NCBI GenBank assembly: GCA_964487285.1
Contig: CAZAPZ010000029.1
Location: forward strand, 1 to 16,228
Length of the DNA: 16,228 bases
Reading direction: 5' to 3'
Source: CAZAPZ01 sp964487285
Lineage (GTDB): Bacteria > Campylobacterota_A > Desulfurellia > JAADFJ01
Under the pieces are notes generated by a model. It was not told where the DNA came from. It saw nothing but the letters and a program-made list of their open reading frames with translations, and made no database searches. Below, piece after piece: positions 1 through 6,367 of this stretch. How positions within the stretch are numbered: position 1 is the stretch's first letter; each line of letters begins with the position of its first letter. Made by a program: the position numbers and the translations under genes.

Positions 1-576
1 TTGATTGTTCACAAAAGGCATATCCATCTGAAAACTTTGATATACCATTATAGGGCTAAAACCGATTGTGATTTTGTTATTAACTTTATATCCTACTCCT
101 ACGCCAAACTCCATATGCTGCAGATTTGAGTAGATGTTGCCAAAGTTAGTTATAGCATGGCTGTTTTTGCCGCTCAACTTTGTTTTTGGAAAATCAACTC
201 CCATTCCGGAAATGCCGAAAGCTCCGACTCCGAATGAGAATTTTCCGCCGTTATTAATAACAATGCCTGAGGCCGGCATGGTATAAAGGTTTGAGTTGCT
301 CTTTAAATCCACGCCATTGTAAGATGCACGCCTTGGCGGGGAAAATAAAGCAGCTCCCATATCCGCACCTGTTCGTAAACAGCATAGTCCTGCAGGATTT
401 GTTAATATTGCTGTAGAGTCCGGTGAAACGGCAGTTGTTGCTCCTCCCAACGCAGCACTTTTTGCGGATGCTCCAATCATAATATCTCCATCTGTAGCAA
501 AACTTGTTCCTGCAGCTAAAGTGATGGCAACGCCTACCGCTAAACATATCATCATTTTTCGAAAACCGTATCGCAT
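1..576 (-). CDS. FadL/OMPP1-family outer-membrane protein, N-terminal part (runs off the left edge)
   Basis: This reading frame starts at the ATG at 576-574 and stays open for 192 codons to base 1, so the C-terminus is outside the window. An SD sequence (GGAGG, 581-586 region) sits five bases upstream. Residues 1-27 form a Sec signal peptide (basic start, hydrophobic core, Ala-x-Ala-like end at SFA). The mature part opens with an A-SAKSAALGGATTA stretch followed by DSTAILTNPAGL, the hallmark N-terminal segment of the FadL/TodX/OMPP1 transport barrel family (small-residue run, then asparagine-proline-alanine-glycine). The rest is Gly/Ser/Asn-rich with alternating hydrophobics, as in a beta-barrel. 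Family members import hydrophobic molecules across the outer membrane. The substrate here is unknown. A role with hydrophobic sulfur species is possible from context but is not shown. The 5' region has its own promoter-like sequence, so it is probably not part of the sulfide operon upstream. Confidence 0.8.
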   Translation of the reverse strand, partial: MRYGFRKMMICLAVGVAITLAAGTSFATDGDIMIGASAKSAALGGATTAVSPDSTAILTNPAGLCCLRTGADMGAALFSPPRRASYNGVDLKSNSNLYTMPASGIVINNGGKFSFGVGAFGISGMGVDFPKTKLSGKNSHAITNFGNIYSNLQHMEFGVGVGYKVNNKITIGFSPIMVYQSFQMDMPFVNNQ

Positions 577-626
577 AAAAACCTCCAAAAACAGTAAAGT
601 TTTACTTATTCACTCTACCTTATAGT

Positions 627-672
627 TATAACTTAATTACTATATAGGACAAAAAATACCCTATATTGTCAA
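627..672 (-). promoter_or_regulatory. Candidate promoter/operator for the FadL-like gene
   Basis: Read on the minus strand, TTGACA (672-667) is followed by TATATAG (646-640), 51-90 bases upstream of the FadL-like start. The 20-bp spacing between the two hexamers is longer than the usual 17, so this is not a clean sigma-70 promoter. Between them is a perfect 7-bp inverted repeat (atatagg 642-648, cctatat 660-666). Just downstream of TATATAG is a near-palindrome TAACTTAATTA. The block 627-646 matches a second block at 4046-4065 at 17 of 20 positions, which suggests a shared regulatory site. The rest of the 577-770 gap shows no gene or convincing terminator. Confidence 0.4.
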
Positions 673-770
673 TGTTTATTACAGTTTGATTTTACCACTT
701 CGATCTAAATTCTTATCCCTGCCTTATCTTATTACAGAATTCTTGCATCCGGCACCGTTTTTTTCTGATG

Positions 771-1250
771 TCAGGTAAAAATTATCTGAGCTCCGGCAGA
801 AGCATCATACATTTGACCAACAGAAACTATAGCATCTACCTGATCGCAGAAATCCTCCTTTTTAAGGTGAAACATTTCCACTGTTGCTTTACAAGTTAAT
901 ATTTCGCCTCCGGCATCATGAATCATTTCTATAAACTCACCCACAGGCGGTATGTCAATTTTCTCTATCTCCTTTTTCATTTGCGATGTTGCAAAAGCGG
1001 ACATTCCCGGTATTGCTCCAAGCCAAGTGGGTATATGCATTGCCGGATTGGCCACGGTAGCTACTTTCAAACTGTTCATTGTTTTCTTTCTTACCGCATC
1101 TAACCCAAAGAATGTAAAAAAGAGCATGGCATCCATACCTTCCATCAGTGCGCCGTTTGCCATTATTAATCCGGGATATACATTTTCAAGCCCGCCTTTT
1201 GATATAATTATCGAGACTTTCTTTACAGGTTCATATTCATTATTCGGCAT
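771..1250 (-). CDS. DsrE2-type (DsrE/DsrF/DrsH-like, DrsE_2) sulfur-relay protein
   Basis: This is a 159-residue soluble protein with a DsrE-like alpha/beta fold pattern: KKVSIIISKGGLENVYPGLIMANGA at the N-terminus, then a hydrophobic strand (AMLFFTFFGLDA), and a GEILTCKATVEMF segment carrying the family's conserved Cys (C120). C135 is a second cysteine. DsrE2 proteins bind sulfane sulfur or thiosulfonate on that cysteine and pass it to TusA or DsrC-like partners, or act next to SQR and rhodaneses. No membrane segment is evident, although some DsrE2 proteins are membrane-linked. GGAGG sits six bases before the start. The gene begins 11 bases after the stop of the DsrC/TusE-like gene and is the last gene of the SQR operon. 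Nothing clearly terminator-like follows it. The family call is good, but the exact partner is inferred from context. Confidence 0.85.
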   Translation of the reverse strand: MPNNEYEPVKKVSIIISKGGLENVYPGLIMANGALMEGMDAMLFFTFFGLDAVRKKTMNSLKVATVANPAMHIPTWLGAIPGMSAFATSQMKKEIEKIDIPPVGEFIEMIHDAGGEILTCKATVEMFHLKKEDFCDQVDAIVSVGQMYDASAGAQIIFT

Positions 1251-1261
1251 TCATAACCTCC

Positions 1262-1579
1262 TTATATACATCCCGTAGGTTTTTTGATCCCTGCTATTTT
1301 GGCAGCTTTTTTTGCAGGTCCTTTCGGAAACAGTTTGTAGAGCTCTTTTATCGGAACTCCGCTCTCTTTGCCAAGCTTCCTAATAGACGGTCCACTGCCT
1401 TTTTCCTTGAAAACCTTTTGCATAAACTTGATTACCATCCAATGCTTATCGGTCAGCTCATCTATACCCTCACCTTTTGCAATAACCTTTGCAGCATCCT
1501 CGCTCCAATCTGAAATATTGATAAGATAACCTTCGTCGTCAACTTCAATAGATTTGCCTTTAACTTCTAAAACAGCCAT
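1262..1579 (-). CDS. DsrC/TusE-family sulfur carrier with only the C-terminal cysteine
   Basis: This 105-residue protein has the full DsrC/TusE/RspA layout: VDDEGYLINISDWSEDAA near the start, LTDKHWMVIKFMQKVF in the middle, and a C-terminal arm ending PTGCI. The terminal arm cysteine is C104. The second arm cysteine found ten residues upstream in true DsrC (the CX10C pattern of sulfate reducers and sulfur oxidisers) is an alanine here (A93, codon GCC at 1301-1303). By the accepted family division, one terminal cysteine puts the protein with TusE or TusE-like DsrC paralogues. It could still receive and hand on a persulfide, but it cannot form the intramolecular disulfide or trisulfide used with DsrAB/DsrMKJOP. 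A strong SD (AAGGAGG) precedes the start. Its place between a DUF1641-like gene and dsrE2 in an SQR operon points to persulfide relay for sulfide oxidation rather than tRNA thiolation, but that is inference. Confidence 0.88.
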   Translation of the reverse strand: MAVLEVKGKSIEVDDEGYLINISDWSEDAAKVIAKGEGIDELTDKHWMVIKFMQKVFKEKGSGPSIRKLGKESGVPIKELYKLFPKGPAKKAAKIAGIKKPTGCI

Positions 1580-1603
1580 AAAACCCTCCTTAATGATTAT
1601 TTA

Positions 1604-2230
1604 TTATTTTGAAATAATTTTCCGCTCTTTATCAAAATTACTCACAAATTGTAGAATTGTATCTATAACACCTTTCATCTCACGTGAGTTTATATCCTGC
1701 ATCAAGTGAAAAATAGATTTATTGCTTTTGGTAAAATCTAAATGGGTATTTCGTGCTGCATATAAAAAAGCTACGATGTTGTTACCCAGCATAACCAATT
1801 CCTCTCTCGAAGTGTTCTGCATAAGACCGTCAATTTTCTCTTTTAGAATTTTAATAAGATCAAGATAGCCTGATTTTTCGATTTCAACCAGTTTGTCCTG
1901 AATGTGGGTAAACATATCTTTGGTTAGCGGCATAAATGATTCTAAAAAATTCATCATATTTTCCAAAGCATCAATTAGTTTCGTAAAATTATTAATATTG
2001 AGTACTATTTTTTTTGTCATATAAATAGCATCATCTATACTCAAATATTGATATACGCCTTCAAGTTGTTTCGAGCCTTCCTGCATAGCGCTGCTGGAAA
2101 TTTTCATCAAATCGGCTTTCAGATCATCGGAAGACATATGTCTGGCCTTTTCCTCATATATTGCAGAAGTTATAAGATCAAGCTTATTGTTGATCAGTTC
2201 TATCTGCTGTTTAATGTCTGTATCTGCCAT
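1604..2230 (-). CDS. DUF1641-like helical protein associated with SQR
   Basis: This 208-residue protein is almost entirely helical and has no cysteine, signal peptide or membrane span. Charged amphipathic stretches occur at about 5-40 (IKQQIELINNKLDLITSAI), 75-105 (IVLNINNFTKLIDALENMMNFLESF) and 110-150. Position and composition fit the DUF1641 family, whose members are often encoded directly next to SQR-type flavoproteins in sulfur-oxidising bacteria and archaea. The biochemical role of the family is not established. The start ATG lies one base after the SQR stop, so the two are very probably translationally coupled. The DsrC/TusE-like gene begins 24 bases after its stop. The family assignment is from general resemblance and genomic context, so it is moderate. 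A scaffold or membrane-recruitment protein for SQR is a reasonable but untested guess. Confidence 0.5.
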   Translation of the reverse strand: MADTDIKQQIELINNKLDLITSAIYEEKARHMSSDDLKADLMKISSSAMQEGSKQLEGVYQYLSIDDAIYMTKKIVLNINNFTKLIDALENMMNFLESFMPLTKDMFTHIQDKLVEIEKSGYLDLIKILKEKIDGLMQNTSREELVMLGNNIVAFLYAARNTHLDFTKSNKSIFHLMQDINSREMKGVIDTILQFVSNFDKERKIISK

Positions 2231-2231
2231 A

Positions 2232-3461
2232 TCACACCCTCTTACCAGCCATAGACATAAGTGGAGCTATGGGAAGTTCTACGCCCTTCAGCAAAAAGTC
2301 CCAATACATCCATCTGAACATCATTTTGCCATAATGGTTCATGTAGCTTTCTTGAAGCAGTGCGAATGGACCAACGGCGGGAAGAGGAAATTTTCCAGGA
2401 AGCGGTTCCGTGTCATAATTAAAATCTATCAACAGGCCTTTGCCGAATCCCGATTCTATAAAACACGTTGAATGTCCGTCGAATTTAGCTTTTGGTTTTA
2501 GTCCGTCAATTACATCAAGAAAGTTTTCAAAAAGTATATCGGCAGCATAATGCGCAACCGATCCGGCTTTAGATGTCGGAAGATCAGCCGCATCCCCAAT
2601 TACAAAGATATTGTCAAAATCTTTTGCCTGCAATGTCTGCTTGTCCGTGGGAACAAAATTTAATTCATTTCCCATTTTGCTTCTTTCTATAATTTCACTG
2701 CCTTTGTTTGTTGGTATGCTGGCAAGAAGATCAAAGTCAACTTTCGTATTATCGTATGAAATTATCTGTTTATTTTCGTTATCCACTCTTTCAATATTAA
2801 AATCCGGTATTAAGTTTATATTTTTCTTTTTAAGGAAACTTCCCAATACTGCCGTTGATTTAGGTTTTGTAAATGCTCCGGGTAATGGAGTAACCAATGT
2901 TAGATCAACCTTGTCTCGGATGCCGCGTTCGGTAAAATACCAATCTGCCAAGAAAATGAATTCCAGTGGTGCCACAGGGCACTTTATAGGCATTTCGGTT
3001 ATATCCAAGACCACCTTACCGCCGTTGAAATGTTTAAGAAATTTTGAGAGATTAATAGAGCCGTCCAAAGTATAAAAATCAAAGATGCTTTTATGCCATA
3101 AGCTGCCTTTTAGTCCGTCGGTTTCCTCCGGCACAATATTACACCCAGTTGCAATAATTAGATAGTCATAAGGTATTACAGAATTATTTTTTAAAATAAC
3201 TCTGTTCTTATCAGGTTCTATTCTTTCTGCTTTGGCAAAAATTATATCCGTTCCAATCGGATAAAAATTCTTCTTCGGCTTTCTGACATCATTCGGATTA
3301 TAAATATTAAACGGAATAAAAAGAAGCCCCGGCTGATAATAGTGTGTTTCCGATTCATCTATCAATGTTATCTGCCATTTATCTTTCGGAAGCACCCTCT
3401 GCAGTTTGTTTAACATGATGGTACCGCCTGTTCCGCCGCCCAAAATTACCAATTTTCTCAT
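2232..3461 (-). CDS. sqr: Sulfide:quinone oxidoreductase (FAD-dependent, SQR family)
   Basis: This 409-residue flavoprotein oxidises sulfide to sulfane sulfur and passes electrons to the quinone pool at the cytoplasmic membrane. An N-terminal FAD dinucleotide fold (KLVILGGGTGG, residues 4-13) is followed by ESETHYYQPGLLFIPF (36-51), the second ATG motif (LIIATGC, 101-107) and the C-terminal FAD motif with VIGDAADLPTSKAGSVAH (287-304). Three cysteines are at the expected redox positions: C107, C161 (MPIKCPVAP) and C333 (HSTCFIESGFGKG). The C161-C333 distance of 172 is like the two catalytic cysteines I recall for the Acidianus ambivalens enzyme, and shorter than in A. ferrooxidans SQR. A C-terminal amphipathic, aromatic region (YMNHYGKMMFRWMYWDFLLKG) could bind the membrane. 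AGGAGG precedes the ATG, which overlaps the stop of a 63-codon ORF by four bases. The family is clear; the exact SQR type needs a tree. Confidence 0.93.
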   Translation of the reverse strand: MRKLVILGGGTGGTIMLNKLQRVLPKDKWQITLIDESETHYYQPGLLFIPFNIYNPNDVRKPKKNFYPIGTDIIFAKAERIEPDKNRVILKNNSVIPYDYLIIATGCNIVPEETDGLKGSLWHKSIFDFYTLDGSINLSKFLKHFNGGKVVLDITEMPIKCPVAPLEFIFLADWYFTERGIRDKVDLTLVTPLPGAFTKPKSTAVLGSFLKKKNINLIPDFNIERVDNENKQIISYDNTKVDFDLLASIPTNKGSEIIERSKMGNELNFVPTDKQTLQAKDFDNIFVIGDAADLPTSKAGSVAHYAADILFENFLDVIDGLKPKAKFDGHSTCFIESGFGKGLLIDFNYDTEPLPGKFPLPAVGPFALLQESYMNHYGKMMFRWMYWDFLLKGVELPIAPLMSMAGKRV

Positions 3462-3649
3462 AATACTCCTCCTACTAATTTATTTTTAAGGAAACATACA
3501 AGAGACCTGTGAAATTTTTGGAGACAAAGAACGATTAAACTTAACTCTTTAGTATCTATAAAATCAAGGATCTCGCCATGAAAAAGCATATATTTATTGT
3601 AAGCTTTTTCAGCAAAATCCATTCTTTTATTATTTAAAGAAATTTTCAT
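3458..3649 (-). CDS. Small unknown protein, translationally coupled to SQR
   Basis: This 63-codon ORF ends in an ATGA overlap with the SQR start, and its last codons contain the SQR ribosome-binding site, a typical arrangement for coupled genes. The N-terminal half is charged and helical (NNKRMDFAEKAYNKYMLFHGEILDFIDTKE). The C-terminal half is hydrophobic and basic with two cysteines (LSLIVLCLQKFHRSLVCFLKNKL). An AAGGA sequence lies close upstream of the start, with rather short spacing. I recognise no family. It could be a small membrane-associated partner or simply a leader ORF that couples translation. Codon use does not stand out from the neighbours. Confidence that it is translated is moderate, and no function is proposed. 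Confidence 0.45.
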   Translation of the reverse strand: MKISLNNKRMDFAEKAYNKYMLFHGEILDFIDTKELSLIVLCLQKFHRSLVCFLKNKLVGGVL

Positions 3650-3723
3650 TATCCTTCTATCTCTTTGATCCCATTTTCTTTCTAAAAGCCTCTTTCTTTA
3701 CAGCCTGTATACCTTTTCAGGAC

Positions 3724-3761
3724 TGAAGATTACCTCCGGCAACGCTTTTGTGTAATCTTCA
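3724..3761 (-). promoter_or_regulatory. Leader hairpin with a 10-bp perfect stem upstream of the SQR operon
   Basis: The arms tgaagattac (3724-3733) and gtaatcttca (3752-3761) are exact reverse complements with an 18-base loop. The hairpin lies in the predicted 5' leader, about 40 bases downstream of the sigma-70 promoter at 3806-3834 and about 75 bases upstream of the 63-codon ORF. One arm is followed by no T-run on the minus strand, so it does not look like a terminator. The loop and 3' arm hold an SD-like GGAGG that has no start codon at a useful distance. Possible roles are mRNA stability, protein binding or attenuation; none is shown. Confidence 0.4.
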
Positions 3762-3780
3762 AACTTTCCCAATTCCTCAT
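3730..3780 (-). other. Possible 16-residue leader ORF or remnant of a small gene
   Basis: About 20 bases after the predicted transcription start, AAGGA is followed nine bases later by an ATG (3780-3778) opening MRNWESLKITQKRCRR, with TAA at 3732-3730. The stop falls inside the 10-bp hairpin. A different frame of the same stretch reads ELGKFEDYTKALPEVIFSPE, and after a one-base shift near 3707 continues as AVKKEAFRKKMGSKR, with a stop just before the 63-codon ORF. That second reading looks more like real protein, so the segment may instead be a decayed small gene. Both readings are tentative. Confidence 0.2.
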
Positions 3781-3805
3781 TCTTGGTGGTCCTTATTAAG
3801 AATAA

Positions 3806-3834
3806 ATAGTAATATAAATTATTTTTAATGTCAA
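3806..3834 (-). promoter_or_regulatory. Sigma-70-type promoter for the SQR operon
   Basis: On the minus strand TTGACA (3834-3829) and TACTAT (3811-3806) are separated by exactly 17 bases of AT-rich sequence. The -35 box is a perfect consensus match and the -10 box matches TATAAT at four of six positions. Transcription would start near 3799 and run into the 63-codon ORF, SQR and downstream genes, leaving a leader of about 150 bases. This is the best promoter in the window. Confidence 0.65.
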
Positions 3835-4045
3835 GCATTCTTTTTGAGATTCTTACTCTTTTTTTCGGATGAGCCATGAATAGATATTTTTGCATTTTCA
3901 GATTTTAAACTGCTATTTGTTGCAAATGCCTTAAAACATGTTAATTTGTACAGATTGGCTTGGCGGGGAAAGCGGATAAAAGAAAATAGAACCACTTCCC
4001 CCAAAAAAATCCGTAAAGTTTTATTTAGCAAGTCTATCATCTTTT

Positions 4046-4065
4046 TACAACTTAGTTGCTATATA
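4046..4065 (-). promoter_or_regulatory. Second copy of the 20-bp promoter/operator-like block
   Basis: Plus-strand TACAACTTAGTTGCTATATA matches the block upstream of the FadL-like gene (627-646) at 17 of 20 bases. It contains a perfect hyphenated palindrome CAACT-T-AGTTG next to TATATAG (minus strand). As in the first copy, a TTG-starting hexamer (TTGCAT) stands 20 bases upstream of TATATAG. It lies some 230 bases upstream of the main SQR promoter, so it may be a distal promoter or a binding site for a regulator shared by the two units. The stretch from here down to 3835 has only weak, low-complexity ORFs (for example 3831-4040) that I do not accept as genes. Confidence 0.35.
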
Positions 4066-4073
4066 AAAACACA

Positions 4074-4104
4074 AAATACGCACTTATGCAATTTTTGCGT
4101 ATTT
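4074..4104 (-). terminator. AT-rich hairpin, possible terminator of the large operon
   Basis: The arms aaatacgca (4074-4082) and tgcgtattt (4096-4104) form a perfect 9-bp stem with a 13-base loop, 41 bases beyond the rhodanese stop. On the minus strand the 3' arm runs into TGTGTTTTT, a broken U-tract, so a Rho-independent terminator for the upstream operon is plausible. The stem is AT-rich and weak, and the site overlaps the spacer of the promoter-like block at 4046-4065, so an operator is an alternative reading. Confidence 0.4.
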
Positions 4105-4144
4105 ATCCTTAATAACGTCAAAATAGCTTAAATTGTGCCGGACT

Positions 4145-4609
4145 CTATTTTAATACTCCTTTGCCCATACCTTCAGGTTTGCCTTTCTCGACTTTATATT
4201 TTGCGTGTGTCCATGCCCACCAGCTGTATTTAATATCTTTTGCTTTATATCCTAATCTAATAAGATCGTATGTTGAAATTGCTCCTCTTGCACCTGTTTT
4301 GCAGTAAACATAATATATTTTGTTCTTATTTTTCAACCATGAATATGCTTTAAAATCAAGCAAGCCTCTTGGGGCCCATATAGCTCCCGGAATATGCCCA
4401 GCAACATACTCGGGATAAGTTCTGACATCAACAAACACCACACTCTTGTTATGCAGTGCAGCATGAGCCTGCTGAACCGTTACATAGCTTATATGCTTAT
4501 TTGCTTGGGCCACTTTTGCTTTGCTTACCGGTGTTCCTGCATTAGCCGAAATAGCAAACATTACAACTGCCAATACTCCGATAAACGTGTTTAAAAATCT
4601 CTTATACAT
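4145..4609 (-). CDS. Exported single-domain rhodanese (Sud-like sulfurtransferase)
   Basis: This 154-residue protein has a Sec signal peptide (about 1-24, ending SANA) and one rhodanese domain. The domain signatures are VVFVDVRTYPEYVAGHIPGA (57-76) and an active-site loop CKTGARG starting at C103, the only cysteine in the protein. It therefore acts in the periplasm, carrying sulfane sulfur as a persulfide on C103. The single-domain periplasmic polysulfide-sulfurtransferase Sud of Wolinella, which feeds polysulfide sulfur to Psr, is the nearest functional model given the Psr-like complex encoded upstream. The link to this gene is inference. AAGGAG precedes the start by seven bases. The gene follows the 10-haem cytochrome by 51 bases and is the last gene of the large array. 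A thiosulfate- or cyanide-type rhodanese activity is also possible. Confidence 0.88.
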   Translation of the reverse strand: MYKRFLNTFIGVLAVVMFAISANAGTPVSKAKVAQANKHISYVTVQQAHAALHNKSVVFVDVRTYPEYVAGHIPGAIWAPRGLLDFKAYSWLKNKNKIYYVYCKTGARGAISTYDLIRLGYKAKDIKYSWWAWTHAKYKVEKGKPEGMGKGVLK

Positions 4610-4660
4610 AAAAATCTCCTTCTTATGATAAAATGAATACCATCTGTTTAAATCTCTTTT

Positions 4661-6367
4661 TCAACGGACATTTTTCTTGTAAAATCTTTTCGCTGCAGTC
4701 TTCTTGTAAAAACTCGACTGCATTCTTTTTAACACCTCCTTCGGCAAATTGCTGCCGTGTATAACATGTCCATAAAACAATTTTACCACAGTTGCCTTTT
4801 TTTCTAACTTTTTTTTGTTTAATATATAATTATTTTCATGACAGGACTGACACGATTTTCCGTATAGGGTAGTTGTGTGCGGGTCGTATGGAATAAATCC
4901 ACTCATAGCTTTGCCATTTGTCTTCCCTTTATTATTAATAATAAGATTACCTGCTTTATCAATATAGGTAAGTCTATATTCAAACATAGGGCGCAATATT
5001 TTTATCTTGCCGTAATCTGTCATGCCAAGCGTAAAATAGTTCCATCTTCGCATTATCCATCCCGAATACCATATTCCATCGTACATTTTGCCAGTTATTC
5101 GATCCGGCATTTCCGGTTTTACAAGGCTTATATTTTTATTTGTCTCTTTCAATACTCTGCTTAAAAAATTCTCAAGATACGGATCCTCTTGAGATGTCAG
5201 ATTTTTCCACATTTTATATTCTGCTTTATCATCTCTAAAAAGATTAAGTCCGTAGTTTTCATTTTGCCACACCGAATGGCATGCAGAGCATGCCAAATTT
5301 TTGTGAAACGGTTCGTGAGGCATTATGGCTTTAAACCGCCTAATACGGTAGATACGTCCTTCCATAGACTTAAAATAATAGTTTCCGTCTTTATACGTTA
5401 CCCATTTTAGATCCGGCTTGCTGCCAAACCCTCCGTGACAGCTATTACAGCTTACCTTGACGGCACCTTTTTGCATCTCCGATGAATAAAAATTCCCATC
5501 GCCCATAACATCGGTTTTTCTATGGCAATCAACGCATGTCAAACCTTTTCTGTAGTGAATATCGCTTATCAGATGATGAAATCCTATTCCATAGATATTA
5601 TTTGGAAAGTTGCCACTTGGAAGTATAGGAGAATTAAATGAATAAGCATAATCATGTGGAAACAGTCCTTTGTAATCCGTTCCTATAAATTCGGTGTTAT
5701 GACATGACAAACAGTTAGCCATAGGTGGAATTTTCAAGAATTTATGAGTTTCCGAATATACTTTTTTACCTTTCATTAAGCTGTCTATCCCTTCATATCT
5801 TCCGTCTTGTCCAAATTTCATATGGCAGCTAGCGCATCCTGTACCTCTATATAATCCAGATGCTCCGATTTTGTCATCTGTTCCATCGTTATAAAGATGA
5901 CATCGCAGGCATTTTCTCCGTAAAAAGTCATTTACAAGAGTCAACGGCTTTTTTCCGGGTCTTAATGAGTGATCCGGCAATCTCTTGATTTTTCCTGCAG
6001 TCATGATTCCATATTCAGGCATAAGTGAGCTTTGTGCACCCCATATGAAACGAGTGATCGCAATTGCTCCGGCAAGCGTGCCGTGAAGCGAACCCAAAAG
6101 ATTTTTTATATCACTTTTATGACATTTTGCGCACAATATGCCTACATATTTTAGTGAAGATGGGTTTTTTATAATATTTTTATGCGAATTAATGACAGAT
6201 CTATATTTTTCAATCAGATGGCAGTTTATGCATTTAAAATTGTGATTATCATCTATGCGGCTAACAGCATGGCAGCTTCTACAATTAGAAATATCGGCGG
6301 CAAATATATTATTATTAAGGACTATTAATATAAAAAGCGGAGCTATCAGTTTAATTATTTTGAACAT
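4661..6367 (-). CDS. Periplasmic decahaem cytochrome c, paralogue of the upstream 12-haem protein
   Basis: This 568-residue protein has a cleavable signal peptide (about 1-24, ending IFAAD) and ten CXXCH haem motifs whose first Cys are at 29, 46, 79, 153, 178, 219, 278, 307, 360 and 506. It has no membrane span after the signal and no lipobox. The central block (DIHYRKGLTCVDCHRKTDVMG, then CNSCH, then FHKNLACSACHSVW) and the C-terminal DPHTTTLYGKSCQSCH align clearly with the 12-haem protein encoded just upstream, so the pair arose by duplication. The 12-haem protein's motif CYGCH is replaced here by ENYGLNL, and its last motif has no counterpart. A long basic tail rich in Lys/Arg follows the last haem. 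The start overlaps the end of the upstream gene by 13 bases. The likely role is electron transfer from the Rieske/cytochrome b module to periplasmic acceptors or donors. Confidence 0.9.
   Translation of the reverse strand: MFKIIKLIAPLFILIVLNNNIFAADISNCRSCHAVSRIDDNHNFKCINCHLIEKYRSVINSHKNIIKNPSSLKYVGILCAKCHKSDIKNLLGSLHGTLAGAIAITRFIWGAQSSLMPEYGIMTAGKIKRLPDHSLRPGKKPLTLVNDFLRRKCLRCHLYNDGTDDKIGASGLYRGTGCASCHMKFGQDGRYEGIDSLMKGKKVYSETHKFLKIPPMANCLSCHNTEFIGTDYKGLFPHDYAYSFNSPILPSGNFPNNIYGIGFHHLISDIHYRKGLTCVDCHRKTDVMGDGNFYSSEMQKGAVKVSCNSCHGGFGSKPDLKWVTYKDGNYYFKSMEGRIYRIRRFKAIMPHEPFHKNLACSACHSVWQNENYGLNLFRDDKAEYKMWKNLTSQEDPYLENFLSRVLKETNKNISLVKPEMPDRITGKMYDGIWYSGWIMRRWNYFTLGMTDYGKIKILRPMFEYRLTYIDKAGNLIINNKGKTNGKAMSGFIPYDPHTTTLYGKSCQSCHENNYILNKKKLEKKATVVKLFYGHVIHGSNLPKEVLKRMQSSFYKKTAAKRFYKKNVR

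Noticed and set aside
254..547. A 97-codon minus-strand ORF, Cys/Arg-rich
   Set aside because: It is another frame of the FadL-like gene, which has a signal peptide, an SD sequence and family motifs.
1262..1579. Evidence for a dissimilatory Dsr (sulfite reductase) pathway
   Set aside because: The DsrC-family protein lacks the second arm cysteine and no dsrAB or dsrMKJOP gene is present. DsrE2 alone does not imply the pathway.
2611..3075. A 154-codon plus-strand ORF
   Set aside because: It is an antisense shadow of the SQR gene, with no SD sequence and no domain.
3698..3895. A 65-codon minus-strand ORF upstream of the SQR operon
   Set aside because: A near-consensus sigma-70 promoter lies inside it, so its first half is unlikely to be coding. 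The second half may be a gene remnant and is discussed with the leader.
3831..4040. A 69-codon minus-strand ORF beginning just after the TATATAG box
   Set aside because: No usable SD sequence, low-complexity Ser/Lys/Asn-rich end and no recognisable fold. It lies in a region dominated by regulatory-looking sequence.
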